A stretch of 64,000 nucleotides of DNA from Antennarius striatus (taxonomy: Eukaryota; Chordata; Actinopteri; Lophiiformes; Antennariidae), in assembly GCF_040054535.1 (NCBI RefSeq), contig NC_090781.1:8511982-8575981 (forward strand), written 5' to 3'. Position numbers and translations under genes: made by a program. The notes below the pieces were generated by a model. That model was not told the origin of the DNA. It ran no database searches and saw only the letters and a program-made list of their open reading frames with translations. The first letter of the stretch is position 1. Every line of letters starts with the position of its first letter. Of this stretch, positions 62,621 through 64,000 are shown piece by piece.

Positions 62621-64000
62621 GCAGTGATTTATTTCAATCAGAATTTTTACAGGACTCCATAGATAGAATAAACCTAAACCTAATGATGCTCCCAAAGTTT
62701 TAAGAACAAACTTTGCAACCGGACAGTGTTGAAAGGTTTCTGTGCTCAGACAGAATCCAAACTGAAACTACATTCAATAACATCAAACTACAATCACAGT
62801 ATGGCACATTTATGACTACAGGCCTGCAGGAATGATTCAGATATGAAACCCTTGAATTCAGCAGCAAAGACCTTTTCCTCTGAACACCCTGGTTTGATTG
62901 GCTCACCCATGACCTTTGCTCTGAACTCTAATCACGTGACCAAATACTCAGGAAGAATGGCAAACTCTTGAAAATAAAGGTCTCTTTAAGCGACCTTCTC
63001 TGTGGTGGCGATCGTGTGAATTACGTGCGGATAGACTTTCAAACACTTGCATAGAGAGGGAGGCTTCAGGAGGCAAATAGTTCAACATTTATGCTCTTTA
63101 AAAAAAAGAAAAAGGTATGGATACTTTACATCGAACAACCTCGGGTCAGATGATGATGTAAAGGAAGTTTGTCACTTTTGAGAAAATAGTTTTTTCTTTC
63201 TTGTAGACAGACACGTCTCTGTCTGTAGATCACATGATGCTACTTCAAGCAGTTATATTTGTTCAGCGTGATCACGTGAACACAGGGACACTAGTTCATT
63301 GCAGTTTTAGTTGAAAAAACAGATGTTCTTATGTTCCATGTAAGACATTTGACCAAAATTGTAGTTACATAACATCACATTTTAGTAACTTGTGTCTCAC
63401 AAATCTGTCTCTGTAGTGTTTGAGTGTAACTGGGTGGGAGTGGATTAGTGCAGCGAGGAATTCCTTCAGAGGAGGATTTCAGTAACATGTACAGAATTCC
63501 CACCCTCTGGTTGACCTCCCGCTACTGAAACACACCCTCACCCTGGGGTATCAGTCACTAGGAGTGGGGGTCAAAGCAGCTGTGATGGTGGTGGTTTAGC
63601 ATTTGTTTTATAGAATCTTCTTTTTTTTTTTAAAAGGTAGGAAAAATATTTAAATTATATTCACGAAAAAAAAAAGATTTGGGAATAGAAGTCCCTCATG
63701 GCTGACAGATTTCTGTCAAATGCTTCCACACAGGACATTTGTGAGAAGAATGCAGAATCCAAAGGAGAATGAAAATAAAAAATCACTTTATAGCAACAGT
63801 ACTTATTTTATAAATATCCAGCTGGTACGTCTGTAAAACTGGTCAGAGATCATATTCAATAGATCAAACAAAATACACCAGCTGTCAGCTATCTGCATTT
63901 CTTTGTTATTTATGCATTTGTCTGCAGAATTTCTGAATCAAAGTCATTTCATTAAAGCATTCAGTCTTTATCATTCGTTATTACATGCAGTTTATTTAAG
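62620..64000 (-). other. Possible 3' UTR of a further minus-strand gene
   Basis: A plus-strand TTTATT near 62630 reads as AATAAA on minus, and the sequence to the right has no repeats or coding frames, which would fit a long 3' UTR whose gene lies beyond the window. This is a weak inference. Confidence 0.2.

Overview
The window is nuclear DNA of a bony fish (teleost). Coding regions are split by short GT-AG introns, intergenic DNA is rich in (CA)n, (TTA)n and fish-type LINE/MITE debris, and every protein is closest to vertebrate families recalled from memory. No database search was run. The species cannot be named; the compact introns suit a percomorph-like genome.

Layout, left to right: LINE and hAT-like debris (1-2000); rrm1 on the minus strand (2728-6417); qpctl on plus (7871-11379); a terminal-inverted-repeat MITE (12629-13125); six5 on minus (15555-21336); tbcb on plus (23479-25822); clptm1 on plus (27798-36483); relb on plus (39625-47145); a repeat-bearing gap; mrpl28 on minus (51914-53465); a selenocysteine tRNA gene on minus (54473-54559); a divergent ZnT1-like gene on minus (55926-59783); then about 4 kb without a convincing gene, which may end in the 3' UTR of a further minus-strand gene. 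All seven recognised protein genes and the ZnT1-like gene could be assembled from start to stop with phase-consistent splice sites, so they look intact.

The genes do not form one pathway. They are a piece of conserved vertebrate linkage: QPCTL, SIX5, CLPTM1, RELB, TBCB and the tRNA-Sec gene all lie on human 19q13, whereas RRM1 and MRPL28 lie elsewhere in human. Gene roles are dNTP synthesis (rrm1), N-terminal pyroglutamate formation in the Golgi (qpctl), a homeobox regulator (six5), tubulin folding (tbcb), a multi-pass ER membrane protein (clptm1), non-canonical NF-kB (relb), the mitochondrial ribosome (mrpl28) and selenoprotein translation (tRNA-Sec).

The points most worth following are: an intact five-exon ZnT1-like gene whose two membrane HxxxD zinc sites are gone and whose TM2-TM3 loop is a long Pro/Ser/Thr-rich stretch; rrm1 with about 83% of its coding sequence fused into one 1982-bp exon; two GC-AG introns (six5 and relb); a perfect kB site and two uORFs in front of relb; and the tRNA-Sec gene with its upstream Pol III elements. 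No CRISPR array, LTR element or other capsid- or envelope-bearing element was recognised.
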